A program made the position numbers and the translations under genes. A stretch of 64,000 nucleotides of DNA from Pseudevernia furfuracea (lineage: Eukaryota; Ascomycota; Lecanoromycetes; Lecanorales; Parmeliaceae). Each line of letters begins with the position of its first letter. Position 1 is the stretch's first letter. The stretch is from contig JAIUPT010000029.1 in NCBI GenBank assembly GCA_022315425.1, forward strand, positions 434,001-498,000, given 5' to 3'. Positions 55,066-64,000 of the stretch are shown here, piece by piece. The notes under the pieces were generated by a model, which saw only the letters and a list, made by a program, of their open reading frames with translations, did no database searches and was not told where the DNA came from.

Positions 55066-56392
55066 CGCGGCGTGAGTGATGGAATCATGACAGAGGAAAG
55101 AGGAGGGCTTGGTGTCAAGAAGCAAGGGCAGGCATGGAAACTAAGTCGGAATGCAAAAGGAGTGGGCAGGTTTGACCAGGCAGAAAGAGTGCAGACCAAC
55201 TCAAGTGAGGGGTTGGTATGTTGATCTTTGAAACCACTCGCGAATACGAGCCAGTTGGATTGGATTAGTAGTGATGAATGGCGATATTTGAACGGTAATA
55301 AGAAAAGGAAGGAGATGATGGAGTTACAGCTTGATTACAGCTTGACCAAGCGCGGCTTCCAAATCCCCATGCTGAAACGACGATAGGAAATATGCAGGTG
55401 CGCTTGGAGAGAAGCATTCTGATTGGGTGTCTCAGTAGCAGTTGTGAGGGGCAATTCAAAAGCATCGCATCAGCCAAGGGGAGGAGAGAGAGATAGGTGA
55501 ATGAGAATGTGAATGTGAATGTGAATGTGAATGTGGTGTATTTATGTAATAACAATCATATGTGGTAGGGTGCAGGAGAGGGTGGAAGCAGCTTCCTCCC
55601 GCGATGAGTTAGTGGAATAATAATAGTAATATCGAGGGACAGGGTACAAGGTACAGTAGTAGTTCCGACGGAGACATTCATCCAATTCCAATCGGATATA
55701 CTCCTCCTACCCACTGCCGCCGAAACGTCGAAATGTCCATCTTTTCTTTCATTCTTGGCAGTCCGGCGCGGCTACACGGCTATACTACTGTATTCCGATA
55801 GGCTATAAAGCTATAGTCTATATGTAAATCAATCGCTTGGAATTTCCCCCTTTCCACCCCACAAGCCGAGTTCATCTATTTGAGGCTTTGAGGCTTTGAG
55901 CTATCTCCAATCCAACGCTGCCTTTTCACTTACCTACTACCGAGTTAGACAGCGACCGCGACCTGCTCTTGTTTAGCACAGTCTTTCTTCAAAAAGTTGG
56001 TCATTGTAGTCTAGACATACAGCAATTTGCACATCTTGTGATGGTGAAGGCTTCGCATGATGGACGCGTGATTTAAACGACTATGATCTACATCCTTGGT
56101 CTGCATGATGGAGACTGATAGAGTGCCTGCGCCCATGGCATATCAGAACGCAAGATGGCCTTCATGCCCCTCTCAGGGATCCATTCAACCATTCTTGCTC
56201 GTACTAACGCTACGAAGGCATGTGGGCCCGTGAGAGGAGAACGGAACTTGATCGAGTTTAAATTTGCGGCTAGCTGAGGTACCTGCAATGCGAAATAGAG
56301 GGGAAAACCCCCCTTTTTTGCTACACAATGTTTTCGGAACCTCAAGTCCACTTCTCAAGGTGGGCTACCGTCGTCGTTGTCTATTTTTTCCT
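55066..56392. other. Long promoter-side region with a hexanucleotide repeat
   Basis: No supported gene in 1.3 kb. A GAATGT repeat lies at 55505-55534. A minus frame at 56088-56351 has no domain. Confidence 0.5.
55505..55534. repeat. GAATGT hexanucleotide repeat, five copies
   Basis: Five perfect tandem units about 450 bases upstream of the acyltransferase start. Confidence 0.9.
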
Positions 56393-56911
56393 TCAAATGT
56401 ATCCCCATGGCCTGAAGCGTGATCGATCGCCAGCCTGTCGCTTTGCGGAACGAAACTCTGGCCCTCCATCAGGCCTCGTCTGAGTGATCATGTACTCTCC
56501 CTCTTGAGTATCCAGACCTTCTAACCTTGAGGTGACAGCCGTGGCCTCCAAACCGCCAGTAGCTTGGCCCGTCTGCTTCGCTGCGCAGGATTCGACGTGT
56601 GGCACTAGAGCGGAGGCATTGGCAGCAGGTCCGAGCTCTATGATTCCCCGTACGAAGGAGGTTAATGCTGTACGAGACACTGAGCGGCTGTTTGGGTCTG
56701 CGACTGCTGGCAGGGCTGCACGGAGGTCATTGGTATCCGTCCCACGAGTGTCCATTACACTACTCGTGTAGGCTGCTGCACCTGGGAGGGTAGAATTTGG
56801 AGATCCTGCAAGTGAGAGTTGCGTGGTATCAGAAAAGAGACGGCTGTACACTTCAGACTCCCAGATCAATTGTCCTTTGACTGCCTCATTCGTGTGGTGG
56901 TGTGTGCTCAT
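56393..56911 (-). CDS. Unknown 172-residue protein
   Basis: Intronless frame starting MSTHHHTNEAVKGQLIWESE. The composition is that of a soluble, flexible protein rich in Ala, Thr, Ser and Gly, with GTDTNDLRAALPAVADPNSR, SFVRGIIELGPAANASALVP and EGEYMITQTRPDGGPEF. No signal peptide or membrane span. Codon choice is even and there are no competing long frames with better features. No family recognised. Confidence 0.5.
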   Translation of the reverse strand: MSTHHHTNEAVKGQLIWESEVYSRLFSDTTQLSLAGSPNSTLPGAAAYTSSVMDTRGTDTNDLRAALPAVADPNSRSVSRTALTSFVRGIIELGPAANASALVPHVESCAAKQTGQATGGLEATAVTSRLEGLDTQEGEYMITQTRPDGGPEFRSAKRQAGDRSRFRPWGYI

Positions 56912-57862
56912 ATTGTCACAGTGTGAAAGTACGCAAGTTTCGTTGGGCCAGTCAGTGGTGGACCTGATGTCTTCTTGATAATATAACGTTCTCTCTGGAC
57001 TGGATGTTGTCTGTCTGTATTCCTAATAAGGGGTAAAGGTAATACGAATGAAGAATACCATGGAAGACATCAGAAGGCCCAATGACTTTGGGTTTGTTTT
57101 CGAATAGTAACATATTGAAATTTCAACAGTTGAACAAAGCCTAGAAGATTGACACAGACAATGAACTTGTATGAAGCAGGGGACCCCATATGTCAGATGC
57201 TTTTACCCAGAACACAACAAAGATATCAACCTTGTAATGTAGCAGAGACATATCTCACATCAAAATATCGCTGGTCCACAACAAAGGGTTTCCCACCAGT
57301 TCCGAAGGCTTCGGCTTACAGCAGTCGATTTACCCAACAATGACCAAAAACGAAAAGAGTCAGTGCAATCCGGGAGACATTTGAAACAAAGTGCTCACAT
57401 GTTTGAAGCTCAACATCACCAGAGTACGCAGTGCACAACCACAAACTCCTTCATACACTCGTCGAAAGGGTGGCATGTCGGCTGCTTAGCTGACATACCC
57501 CATGACTATGTCTTCAAACTCATCATCTACGTGGAGGAACGATATATGAAAGTCTGACCCGCAATGCGCTTGTTCTCTTTCTTCCTGCGCGTTCTTGAGT
57601 AGTAGTACGGGGGTATTCTCATCCTCACCTCCAAAGGAATTTATAACCGATAGAAGGATGGCGAAGAAGGTGGGTCCAGAGTATGTGGAGCCGGGGCTGC
57701 AAGAGCCACCTTCCGAAAGTACCGTCATGCATATCGGCCGCAGCACACCCCGTTCTTTTCCTTCGTGCGTCGTCTACTTCTATCTATTCTTATCTACTTC
57801 GATCTGCCTCTATCTGTCTCTCTATTCTTCCGTTTCTCTCTTTAACGGTCTGTGTCAATGGT
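56912..57862. other. Intergenic, no supported gene
   Basis: Short frames only; the right side has a CTATCT-rich stretch at about 57775-57840 just before the MITE. Confidence 0.5.
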
Positions 57863-58045
57863 AGAGTATTGGTCAAAAGAAATGCATAGAGGGAAGCTTA
57901 AAATTTATAAGTCTTACAGTGAAGCCGGTAAACTTGTCTTAGTGGGACTTGGAAATTTTCGGGATTTTCCTCAGTAGGACTTAGAAATTTCAAGGTTTCC
58001 GCCCGCCAAAATTTCCCTCTATGCATTTCTTTTGACCAATACTCT
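57863..58045. mobile_element. MITE-like element with perfect 33-bp terminal inverted repeats
   Basis: Bases 57863-57895 and 58013-58045 are exact reverse complements over 33 positions (left end AGAGTATTGGTCAAAAG). The whole unit is 183 bases, AT-rich, without coding capacity. The inside contains two related segments (GGGACTTGGAAATTTT and AGGACTTAGAAATTTC), suggesting an internal duplication. TA occurs beside both ends if the border is moved by one base, which would fit a Tc1/mariner-type target, but this is not certain. No transposase in the window. Confidence 0.85.
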
Positions 58046-58772
58046 TACTACTTACTGCTAACGTTCGATAACGTAAAACTACTTTACGCCATTCCAAGGT
58101 GTTTTTGCTAGTTCTCTGTCTCTGTTATACCCTGATGTCTACGATGGAGATCGCAGTACATGCACCTGGCTCTGTCGAAGAGCGTCAAGTATCCGCTCGC
58201 TCAGTCTGCCTCAGCTACCTATGGCGGTAGCAACAACTCTTGCTTCCTATCGTGTCTGCAGATAAAACATCGCTAATAATTGTAGATGGCAGTGATGTAG
58301 CTTGCGCCCCCCAACACTCCGTGCCAAGTTGCAGCCGCAGTGTCGCCAGCTATCCTCTTCTGCTCGGGCTTGCTTCCCCACACGACCCAGTATAACTAGA
58401 ATTCTGAGATGGTCAATCGTCCGCGCTTGTCATGGCTTTTAGGGAGGAGCGGCGTTACTTGCTTTCGGCTTTTTGCTCAGTTCTTTGTCTAATAATCTGA
58501 TACGGGCAATTGGACATAAAGTTGCGAGACGTTGTCTAGCGTTCTCCCGAGCCGAGTATTGGTTTTTGGACAGGTAGTCTAGGTAGTCACGTAGCCCGAG
58601 CCCTACAAGTAGTCTCTAGTTGAAATCTTCCACCAATACCGAGCGAGCTTGGTTTTCTCTCCTTCAAGCTGCTGAGCCGAGGAACATTGCCGTTCGACTG
58701 TGGCAGAAATGCGGCAGGTATTCAACGCCCTACCCGCCGTTTGAATCTTCGCGATACATGACCTGATGCATC
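58046..58772. other. Intergenic, no supported gene
   Basis: Between the MITE and the SDR relic; nothing recognised. Confidence 0.5.
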
Positions 58773-60003
58773 ATGGCTGCTGCAGCGAAATATCCGTTAC
58801 TGGTCCGTCAATCCCCAGCTATCGACACCAATGCCGTGCCAGATGAGACTTGGGTCAGAGATAAGACATTGTCATCACCGGAGGTGCCTCGGGTTTGGGG
58901 GAAGGGTTCTTTCGAAGATGGGCTGCGGATGGCGCGACTGTAGTGATTGGTGATGTCAATATTCAAAGAGGAGACCAGCTTGTTCGCGAAGTGAGAAATG
59001 AGACGGGGAATCCGAATCTGCATTTTTCCACTGCGATGGCAGTCTCAATTTCAGTTTTTCAAGGATGCAAACAGCGTAAGCCCTCATGATGGTATTGATA
59101 CCGTTGTAGCAAATGCTGGAATGGTCGACCCTGCTCCTACCATCGAAACACCTAGAGGCCTCGACGCCCCCGACCCACCACCTCCAAACTTGGCAGTCCT
59201 AGACATAAATCTGAAAGGGCTACTTTACACTACCCATTTAGCACTTTTCTATCTCGCCAAAAACCCTCAATCAGCGCCAGCGGACCCGAACTATGACCCT
59301 GCTAAGACTTTTCGAGACCATCATCTCTTGCTGATGAGTTCCATGGCTGGAATTGCACCAATACCAAGCCAAACATTGTATGCAACATCAAAGCATGCCG
59401 TCGTGGGCTTGTACAGGAATCTCCGTTGTTCGTCATTTTCACACGGCGTCCGCACTAATTTGATATGTCCCTACTTCATGCATGTGCACTCCAGAATCTA
59501 TTTCCTTAATCGATACTGAAGTTGGAGTTATAAGACATGCTTGGGAGCCAGCAGCTCCTCTTGCCTCCTAGACATGTCGCGTTACTCACGTCTTTGCCTT
59601 AAGAAAACAATGCTGACTCTGGAATTGTCCAAGGGAAACCCCGTTAGTCACAACAGTAGCAAGAGTTCTTCTTGCCGGTGGCTCATTTGGAAACGCCGAG
59701 GACGTTGTTGAGGCTGCAACGCGTTTCGTATCTGATCCACGAGTAGTAGGGCGAGCGGTGGCAGTTGGACCGAAGTTGAAGGTTGAGCTGGATGCGCATG
59801 ATCAGTGGAACCTGGTAGAGGGCAAAGGTAATACCGGGGAGGAGAAAGTAATTTGGGAGGTTTATGCGCATGACTTCGAAGGCAGTGAAGTATTCTCGCG
59901 TAGGATTGTCGGGATCATGAATCGAGCTATGGAGATTAATGGATCGTCCGGTTGGCTGAAAGATATGTTTGCAGCTCTAAAGTATTGGTTGGGATGGTCA
60001 TAA
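58773..60003 (+). pseudogene. Short-chain dehydrogenase/reductase relic
   Basis: Starts plausibly at an ATG (MAAAAKYPLL), followed by the Rossmann nucleotide motif ITGGASGLGEGFFRRWAADG. Then DTVVANAG (NNAG-type motif), LDINLKGLLYTTHLALFYLA, LMSSMAGIAPIPSQTLYATS with the catalytic Ser, and YATSKHAVVGL with the Tyr and Lys. The C-terminal part is GNAEDVVEAATRFVSDPRVV to KYWLGWS. Faults: one base is missing just before ITGG near 58868; a second frame break with loss of several bases near 59035 (between FHCD-like and WQSQFQFF); and no clean join between about 59480 and 59640. A dead NAD(P)-dependent oxidoreductase gene, quite well preserved. Confidence 0.72.
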
Positions 60004-60549
60004 TGACTGCTTTTTCCAGGGACTTGATATAACTCCCAAGCAGCGGATTAGGACTGAACGCGGCCACTCATTTAGGAAAGCCTGTTGCATGTCGACTTTT
60101 GGCTTTGCATGCGTATTTCGTCCTGGGGCTGCCGTCCGTTTCATCATGGGAAGGTCCACACTTCCCTACGACAATTTTAAAGAGGGGAAACGTTATCTTG
60201 CTCTGGGGAATCTCCTCGCTTCGAGTGTAGGAAGCCTCGACCAAAGTCCATGACGTTGACGGACCATCTAATGCCTTTGATATTTGATATTCGTAGGTAT
60301 TCCTCTTGAGCTTCCGTGCAGGATATGCACGATTTGCATGAATCACCATACCTTTGGCGGCTTCCCTAGAATTCCTGACCAACCTGCCAATATCCATGAG
60401 GTGTCAAGTGGTGAAGGAGTATTCCGGCGTCTAAATAATAGTCGTCACCGCGCTTACTTTAAGATCGAGGCCTTTCCCGAATAAACAAAGGAGTGAAGTC
60501 CAAGTATACAAAGTACATCGAAAGATTGCTTTAGAAAATTCCTGCAGAG
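60004..60549. other. Promoter region of the esterase-like gene
   Basis: No supported gene. A minus frame at 60068-60397 shows no domain. Confidence 0.5.
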
Positions 60550-62118
60550 GTGACCATGTTTCAATACAATCATAAGTATGAGTCGTTTCCTACAACGCCT
60601 GCAGGCACGCCACACGCATGGTCGCCTACGTTGAAGCTAAACACGTGGAGCTTGACACGAAGAAGGGCAGCTCTGATTGCATGCGGGGTGCTGATTTCCT
60701 TCTTCATGTACAACTTGCTCTTCTCGAACCCTGGTCATCGAGTACGTCCTAATGCACATTGTCATCGGATCTCTCCAATTGACAAGTCTTTACAGTCACA
60801 CCGTCCAGACTATCTGACAAATCCAGTCACATACAATGCTACATTCATCCCCAATGCCGCTTTCCAACCTCCCGAACCGCTACCACATCGCTACTCTGAC
60901 ACGATTGACACCTTTTCATCCTACAAGTACCGCAACACCTGCAATATATCGTCATTAGACCTCCATGCGCCATTCGCTCCCTTATGCCCAGACCGCGACT
61001 CCATGGTAATGGCGATGTCTTCTGGCGGTCGCATTGGTAATGACGCACCCTACATGCCTCGAGGCTGCGACATGCGTTGGTTTTCGACCGAGGAAATCTG
61101 TGAGATCTTGGCCCGATTTGAGAAGGTCATCATTGTTGGGGACAGCATGATGCGCCACGTTATTGGGAGTATCAACGTGATGATCAGAAAAGACCTCGGC
61201 TACGGCGCTGTGACTGACTGGAATTTCTCACCTGAGGAAAGGTAATCGCCCTGGACAAGCATGGACTTTGCAAGCTGCAGGGGTTAGTAGCGTGCTGACG
61301 ATATGGGGCATCTAGAAAGGACTGCTTCTGCAACTACCAATTCAATGTCAAAGCCTGCTCTATCCAGGGAATTTTCAAGACGGCCGACGTCGTCAAAAAC
61401 GATCCAGAAAGCGTTGCCTGCCCCGTCAACTCTATCGATGTTATGAGTAAGCGCAGTTTAATACCTTTTTCGCCGTTCACTCCTGATTGAAAATCGCAGT
61501 CGAACAGATGATTCGCTTCCCTATCGCTTCTGAAGAATTGGACCGCCTGCGCTCTCTCCTTCCTGCCACCAAGCCCTCTCGGCCTTACGCTTTCATCTTC
61601 GGCCATGGATTGTGGAACGATCTCGACCTGCAGGCTACCCTTGATTGGCTGGATACGATTCTTGACACAATGCTGGGCCAAGCTCCTTGGCTATCTCCTT
61701 CGTCGTCCCTGTCCTCACCGGGATCTTCGACGAGCCATGAGCGGAAACGGGAGACGGGCTTCTGGCCAAGACTGTTTTTGACGCCCAACGCCCCGGGGAA
61801 AGACAAGCCAGATGAGTGGATTGTCACTCAAGGAAGTAAAGCAATTATGATTTTTGAGGAATCTGTGGGGATCGAGGTTCGGAAAAGAGGACTGGAGCAT
61901 TTGGGGACGTGGAATGCGACTGTGCAGAGCAACAAGTTCGATGGGGTGTAAGTGTTCTTCCGTGGGGCTTGTGTTGAGATTACTCGCCGTGGGAGTGGGA
62001 CGTCGAGTCCAGGGCTGACTCGGTGGGCGTATGCAGGCACGTCGATTTGAAAGGAAATCTGGTCAAGGCTATGATGGTGATGAATTGGCTGAACATGCTT
62101 GAGGTGGAGAAATTTTGA
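60550..62118 (+). CDS. SGNH/PC-esterase-like type II membrane protein
   Basis: Four exons (60550-61241, 61316-61446, 61500-61947, 62037-62118) give 450 residues in exact frame. A short cytosolic N-terminus, one membrane segment (AALIACGVLISFFMYNLLF), then a lumenal domain with YKYRNTCN, PRGCDMRWFSTEEICEIL and VIIVGDSMMRHVIGSINVMI. The GDSMMRH motif is the nucleophile block of the SGNH group found in Cas1-type and PC-esterase proteins that add or remove acetyl groups on glycans. Later FIFGHGLWNDLDL may supply the conserved Gly/Asn-type block. Likely a Golgi glycan acyl-esterase or O-acetyltransferase; the reaction is inferred. The ATG at 60556 is an equally possible start. Confidence 0.8.
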
Positions 62119-62377
62119 CTGTGAAAAGTCACGCTGGGTCTTCTTGTGGTATAGTACGATTCCGGATGATTGAATCGTTGTTGAATTGAAGGAAAAAGAA
62201 AGGATGACGATAGTCAACCTCGCAGAAAGTCGAGTCAAATGATACGAGGGGTACTTTTCGAATCCATCCTTCATCTGCTAGGCTTATGCTAAGTGCCAGC
62301 CGCTCAAGTGGGTATTTTCATACGATCGGGGACTTCACCAAAACTTTGTAGGCCGCGCCATCACTCGCACCAGTCGC
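62119..62377. other. Convergent 3' region
   Basis: 259 bases between the esterase-like gene and CWC25; no gene. Confidence 0.6.
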
Positions 62378-63586
62378 TTATTCTCCGTCAAGACCCCTCT
62401 CCAGACCACCTCTACCACGCTTAATTCTCTCCCCAATATCCATCTCCCCAGCCCTACGATTCAACCCATTGACGAAGTCTCCCCTTCCACCAAATTTTCC
62501 CGACCTATCCCTCGCTTTCTGTTCCGCTTCTCGCTCTACGCGTTCGCGTTCCTCAATGGCTGCAAGTCGGTTGGAACGTACAGCATCCAGATCATTGGCG
62601 TCAGCCTGCATTGCGGCTAATCTAGCAGACTTGTCCACGGCCTGATCTTTGGGTTTCTCTTTGGGTGGTGCGGTGGGAGAAGAAGTACTGTGACGGGGCG
62701 GAGGGCGATTAGAGGGAAAGCTTTTGCTGTGATTCAGGTGGTGGCCGTTTGTCTGCTGGCGAGGTGGTGATCGGGAGCGGCGGTGATAGTAAGGAGAGGG
62801 AGACCTGCTCCTTCGTTGGCTGTAAGGAGAGGGCGACCTTCGGCGGCGGGGCGGTGATGGAGATCTGGAGTACGTTGAAGAATCTGAGCGACGACGGTCG
62901 TCATGGTAGCTTCTCCGATGGTGTCTGTCTTCCTCATCGTACCTTCGGCTCTTCCGACTGCGCCTATCTTCGTCATCTGTCCGCCTACGCTTGTGACTTC
63001 GGTGATGTTCATCATCTCTGTCGTCACGATGATGGTGTCTGTGCTTGTTTCGTCGCTCTTTTTCTTTGGGCTTGATTTCATGCCCGGCCTCTTTGAGCAG
63101 ACGTCTTCGGCTAACAGGATCGTTCATCAAGGCCTCGTACGCAGCTTGCTCCCTCTGCTTGATCGCCAGCATAGGATCCTCTCGTATCTTAGCAGCTGTA
63201 TCCCTGACAGTATTCGCGTTCTGCAAAGCCATGAATGAGTCCTCCGTAGACGCCTTCTCTAGCTTCTTGTTCTCCGTACCCTTGATCAGCCCGTCTATCC
63301 TCCTCTTCCCTAACAAATACCCCTCCATTTCCTCGGTGGTTCCGGTTTGGCCAGCTGAGGGCCCAGAATACATCCATTCCACGCGCTGGGCTCTCTTGGT
63401 GCCGCCTGCTGCCTCCTGCATTTCCTGAATTTCCTGGATATTCCGTTCCTCTTGACGCTCCTTCATCATCTGTTCTATACGCTTGCGCTCGTCGAGCGCC
63501 TTCTTTTCTTCTTCCCATACCCGCCTTTGGTTGCTCATCAAAACGGGATGCCATGACTTTTTCAGATTGAGGTCTCCGCCTCCCAT
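62378..63586 (-). CDS. CWC25: Pre-mRNA splicing factor Cwc25
   Basis: Single exon of 402 residues. The N-terminus MGGGDLNLKKSWHPVLMSNQ, RRVWEEEKKALDERKRIEQM and RVEWMYSGPSAG are the Cir_N/Cwc25 hallmark. EGYLLGKRRIDGLIKGTENK follows. The C-terminal half is a charged, RS-like tail (HRHHHRDDRDDEHHRSHKRR; SRSPSPPRRRRSPSPYSQRR). Cwc25 helps the spliceosome perform the first transesterification after Prp2. A longer open frame upstream to 63721 is ignored because MGGGDLNLKK is the conserved start. Shares a promoter of about 340 bases with the CSN2-like gene. Confidence 0.92.
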   Translation of the reverse strand: MGGGDLNLKKSWHPVLMSNQRRVWEEEKKALDERKRIEQMMKERQEERNIQEIQEMQEAAGGTKRAQRVEWMYSGPSAGQTGTTEEMEGYLLGKRRIDGLIKGTENKKLEKASTEDSFMALQNANTVRDTAAKIREDPMLAIKQREQAAYEALMNDPVSRRRLLKEAGHEIKPKEKERRNKHRHHHRDDRDDEHHRSHKRRRTDDEDRRSRKSRRYDEEDRHHRRSYHDDRRRSDSSTYSRSPSPPRRRRSPSPYSQRRSRSPSPYYHRRSRSPPRQQTNGHHLNHSKSFPSNRPPPRHSTSSPTAPPKEKPKDQAVDKSARLAAMQADANDLDAVRSNRLAAIEERERVEREAEQKARDRSGKFGGRGDFVNGLNRRAGEMDIGERIKRGRGGLERGLDGE

Positions 63587-63924
63587 TTTGGTTAAACAGG
63601 TTGGAAGCGTGACACCGGGATACTTCGAGCCGGAGAATCGATAGGTATTTACGTGATAAGTCAGTGGTCGATGCGTCCGTGAGGGAGGTCGTTTGGTTTT
63701 CCGGCAGTCACGAGTGTACATGTATTGGATGCCAAGGAACTAAGCCTTATATCATCTTATCGATTGTGAGGCTCCATAGAACGGAGTTTACAGTTCTTCC
63801 TCGCTTCAACACCATCACCCCAACAAGTCAATACTTCATTTGTGAAGTTTTCCAAAGCTGTCAAAACGCTTGCCTTGTACAAAGCTCGTTTCAGCAGAGG
63901 CTTTCAGCCTCAGCTACTCAAATC
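63587..63924. promoter_or_regulatory. Bidirectional promoter, CWC25 and CSN2-like gene
   Basis: 338 bases between opposite start codons. Confidence 0.5.
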
Positions 63925-64000
63925 ATGTCGGACGACGATGACTTTATGCAAGACTCTGATCAAGAGCAGTGAGTAGATACGCGATTCCTGCTTGCTCGAT
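63925..64000 (+). CDS. COP9 signalosome subunit 2-like, first exon only
   Basis: The first exon (63925-63968) reads MSDDDDFMQDSDQEQ and ends at a GTGAGT donor; the rest lies outside the window. This acidic start resembles fungal CSN2 (csnB), a PCI-domain subunit of the COP9 signalosome that removes Nedd8 from cullins. With only 15 residues the call is tentative. Confidence 0.5.

Noticed and set aside
62734..63554. Several frames of about 110-130 residues overlapping CWC25
   Set aside because: Shadows of the RS-like and charged coding region of CWC25 in other frames.
1..64000. CRISPR arrays, prokaryotic operons, rRNA genes
   Set aside because: None seen; the DNA is eukaryotic with spliceosomal introns throughout.

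Overview
The window is nuclear DNA from a filamentous ascomycete (Pezizomycotina). Genes are split by short GT-AG introns (about 45-130 nt) with CTAAC/CTGAC-type branch sites. Genes lie on both strands with separate promoters and no operons. Every well-recognised product has its familiar relatives in this group, for example Mgr2, Spc19, Atp18, Met1, Rho3 and PhiA. I could not fix the genus.

Two kinds of DNA alternate. The first is conserved housekeeping genes whose spliced reading frames close exactly: threonine synthase, Rpn5, a NIPSNAP protein, Met1, deoxyribose-phosphate aldolase, Mgr2/Romo1, a tail-anchored FHA protein (SLMAP/Far10-type), Ipi3, phosphoserine phosphatase, Rho3, lipoate ligase Lip2, Pop7, a SPOUT RNA methyltransferase, Spc19, Atp18, an acyltransferase-3 protein, an SGNH esterase-like protein, Cwc25, and the first exon of a COP9 subunit 2-like gene. 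An FSH-type hydrolase runs off the left edge.

The second kind is accessory DNA, mainly at 3-8.3, 14.8-18, 29-41 and 56-60 kb. It holds three P450 genes (one intact, two broken), a rhodopsin-like seven-helix protein (broken), a short-chain dehydrogenase (broken), a C2H2 zinc-finger relic, a Cys-rich Ser/Thr-repeat secreted protein (broken), small secreted or membrane ORFs, a minisatellite, a MITE with perfect 33-bp inverted ends, and an AT-rich tract that looks RIP-mutated.

Layout: 0-3 kb FSH hydrolase and THR4; 3-8.3 kb zinc-finger relic, degraded ORF, P450 relic, unknown gene; 9-14 kb RPN5, a PhiA-like wall protein, NIPSNAP; 14.8-18 kb Cys-rich protein remnants; 18.6-28 kb MET1, DERA, MGR2, FHA gene; 28.8-41 kb accessory block with two P450s and the rhodopsin-like gene; 41.6-55 kb dense conserved block; 56-60 kb unknown ORF, MITE, SDR relic; 60.5-64 kb esterase-like gene, CWC25, CSN2 start.

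The strongest pattern is that single-base frameshifts and in-frame stops fall only in accessory genes, while nineteen conserved genes are free of them. This argues for real gene decay rather than poor sequence. No complete novel system is evident. The best leads are the decayed P450/rhodopsin block, the MITE, the 31-bp dispersed repeat next to the minisatellite, and three GC-AG introns that share the donor GCAAGT.
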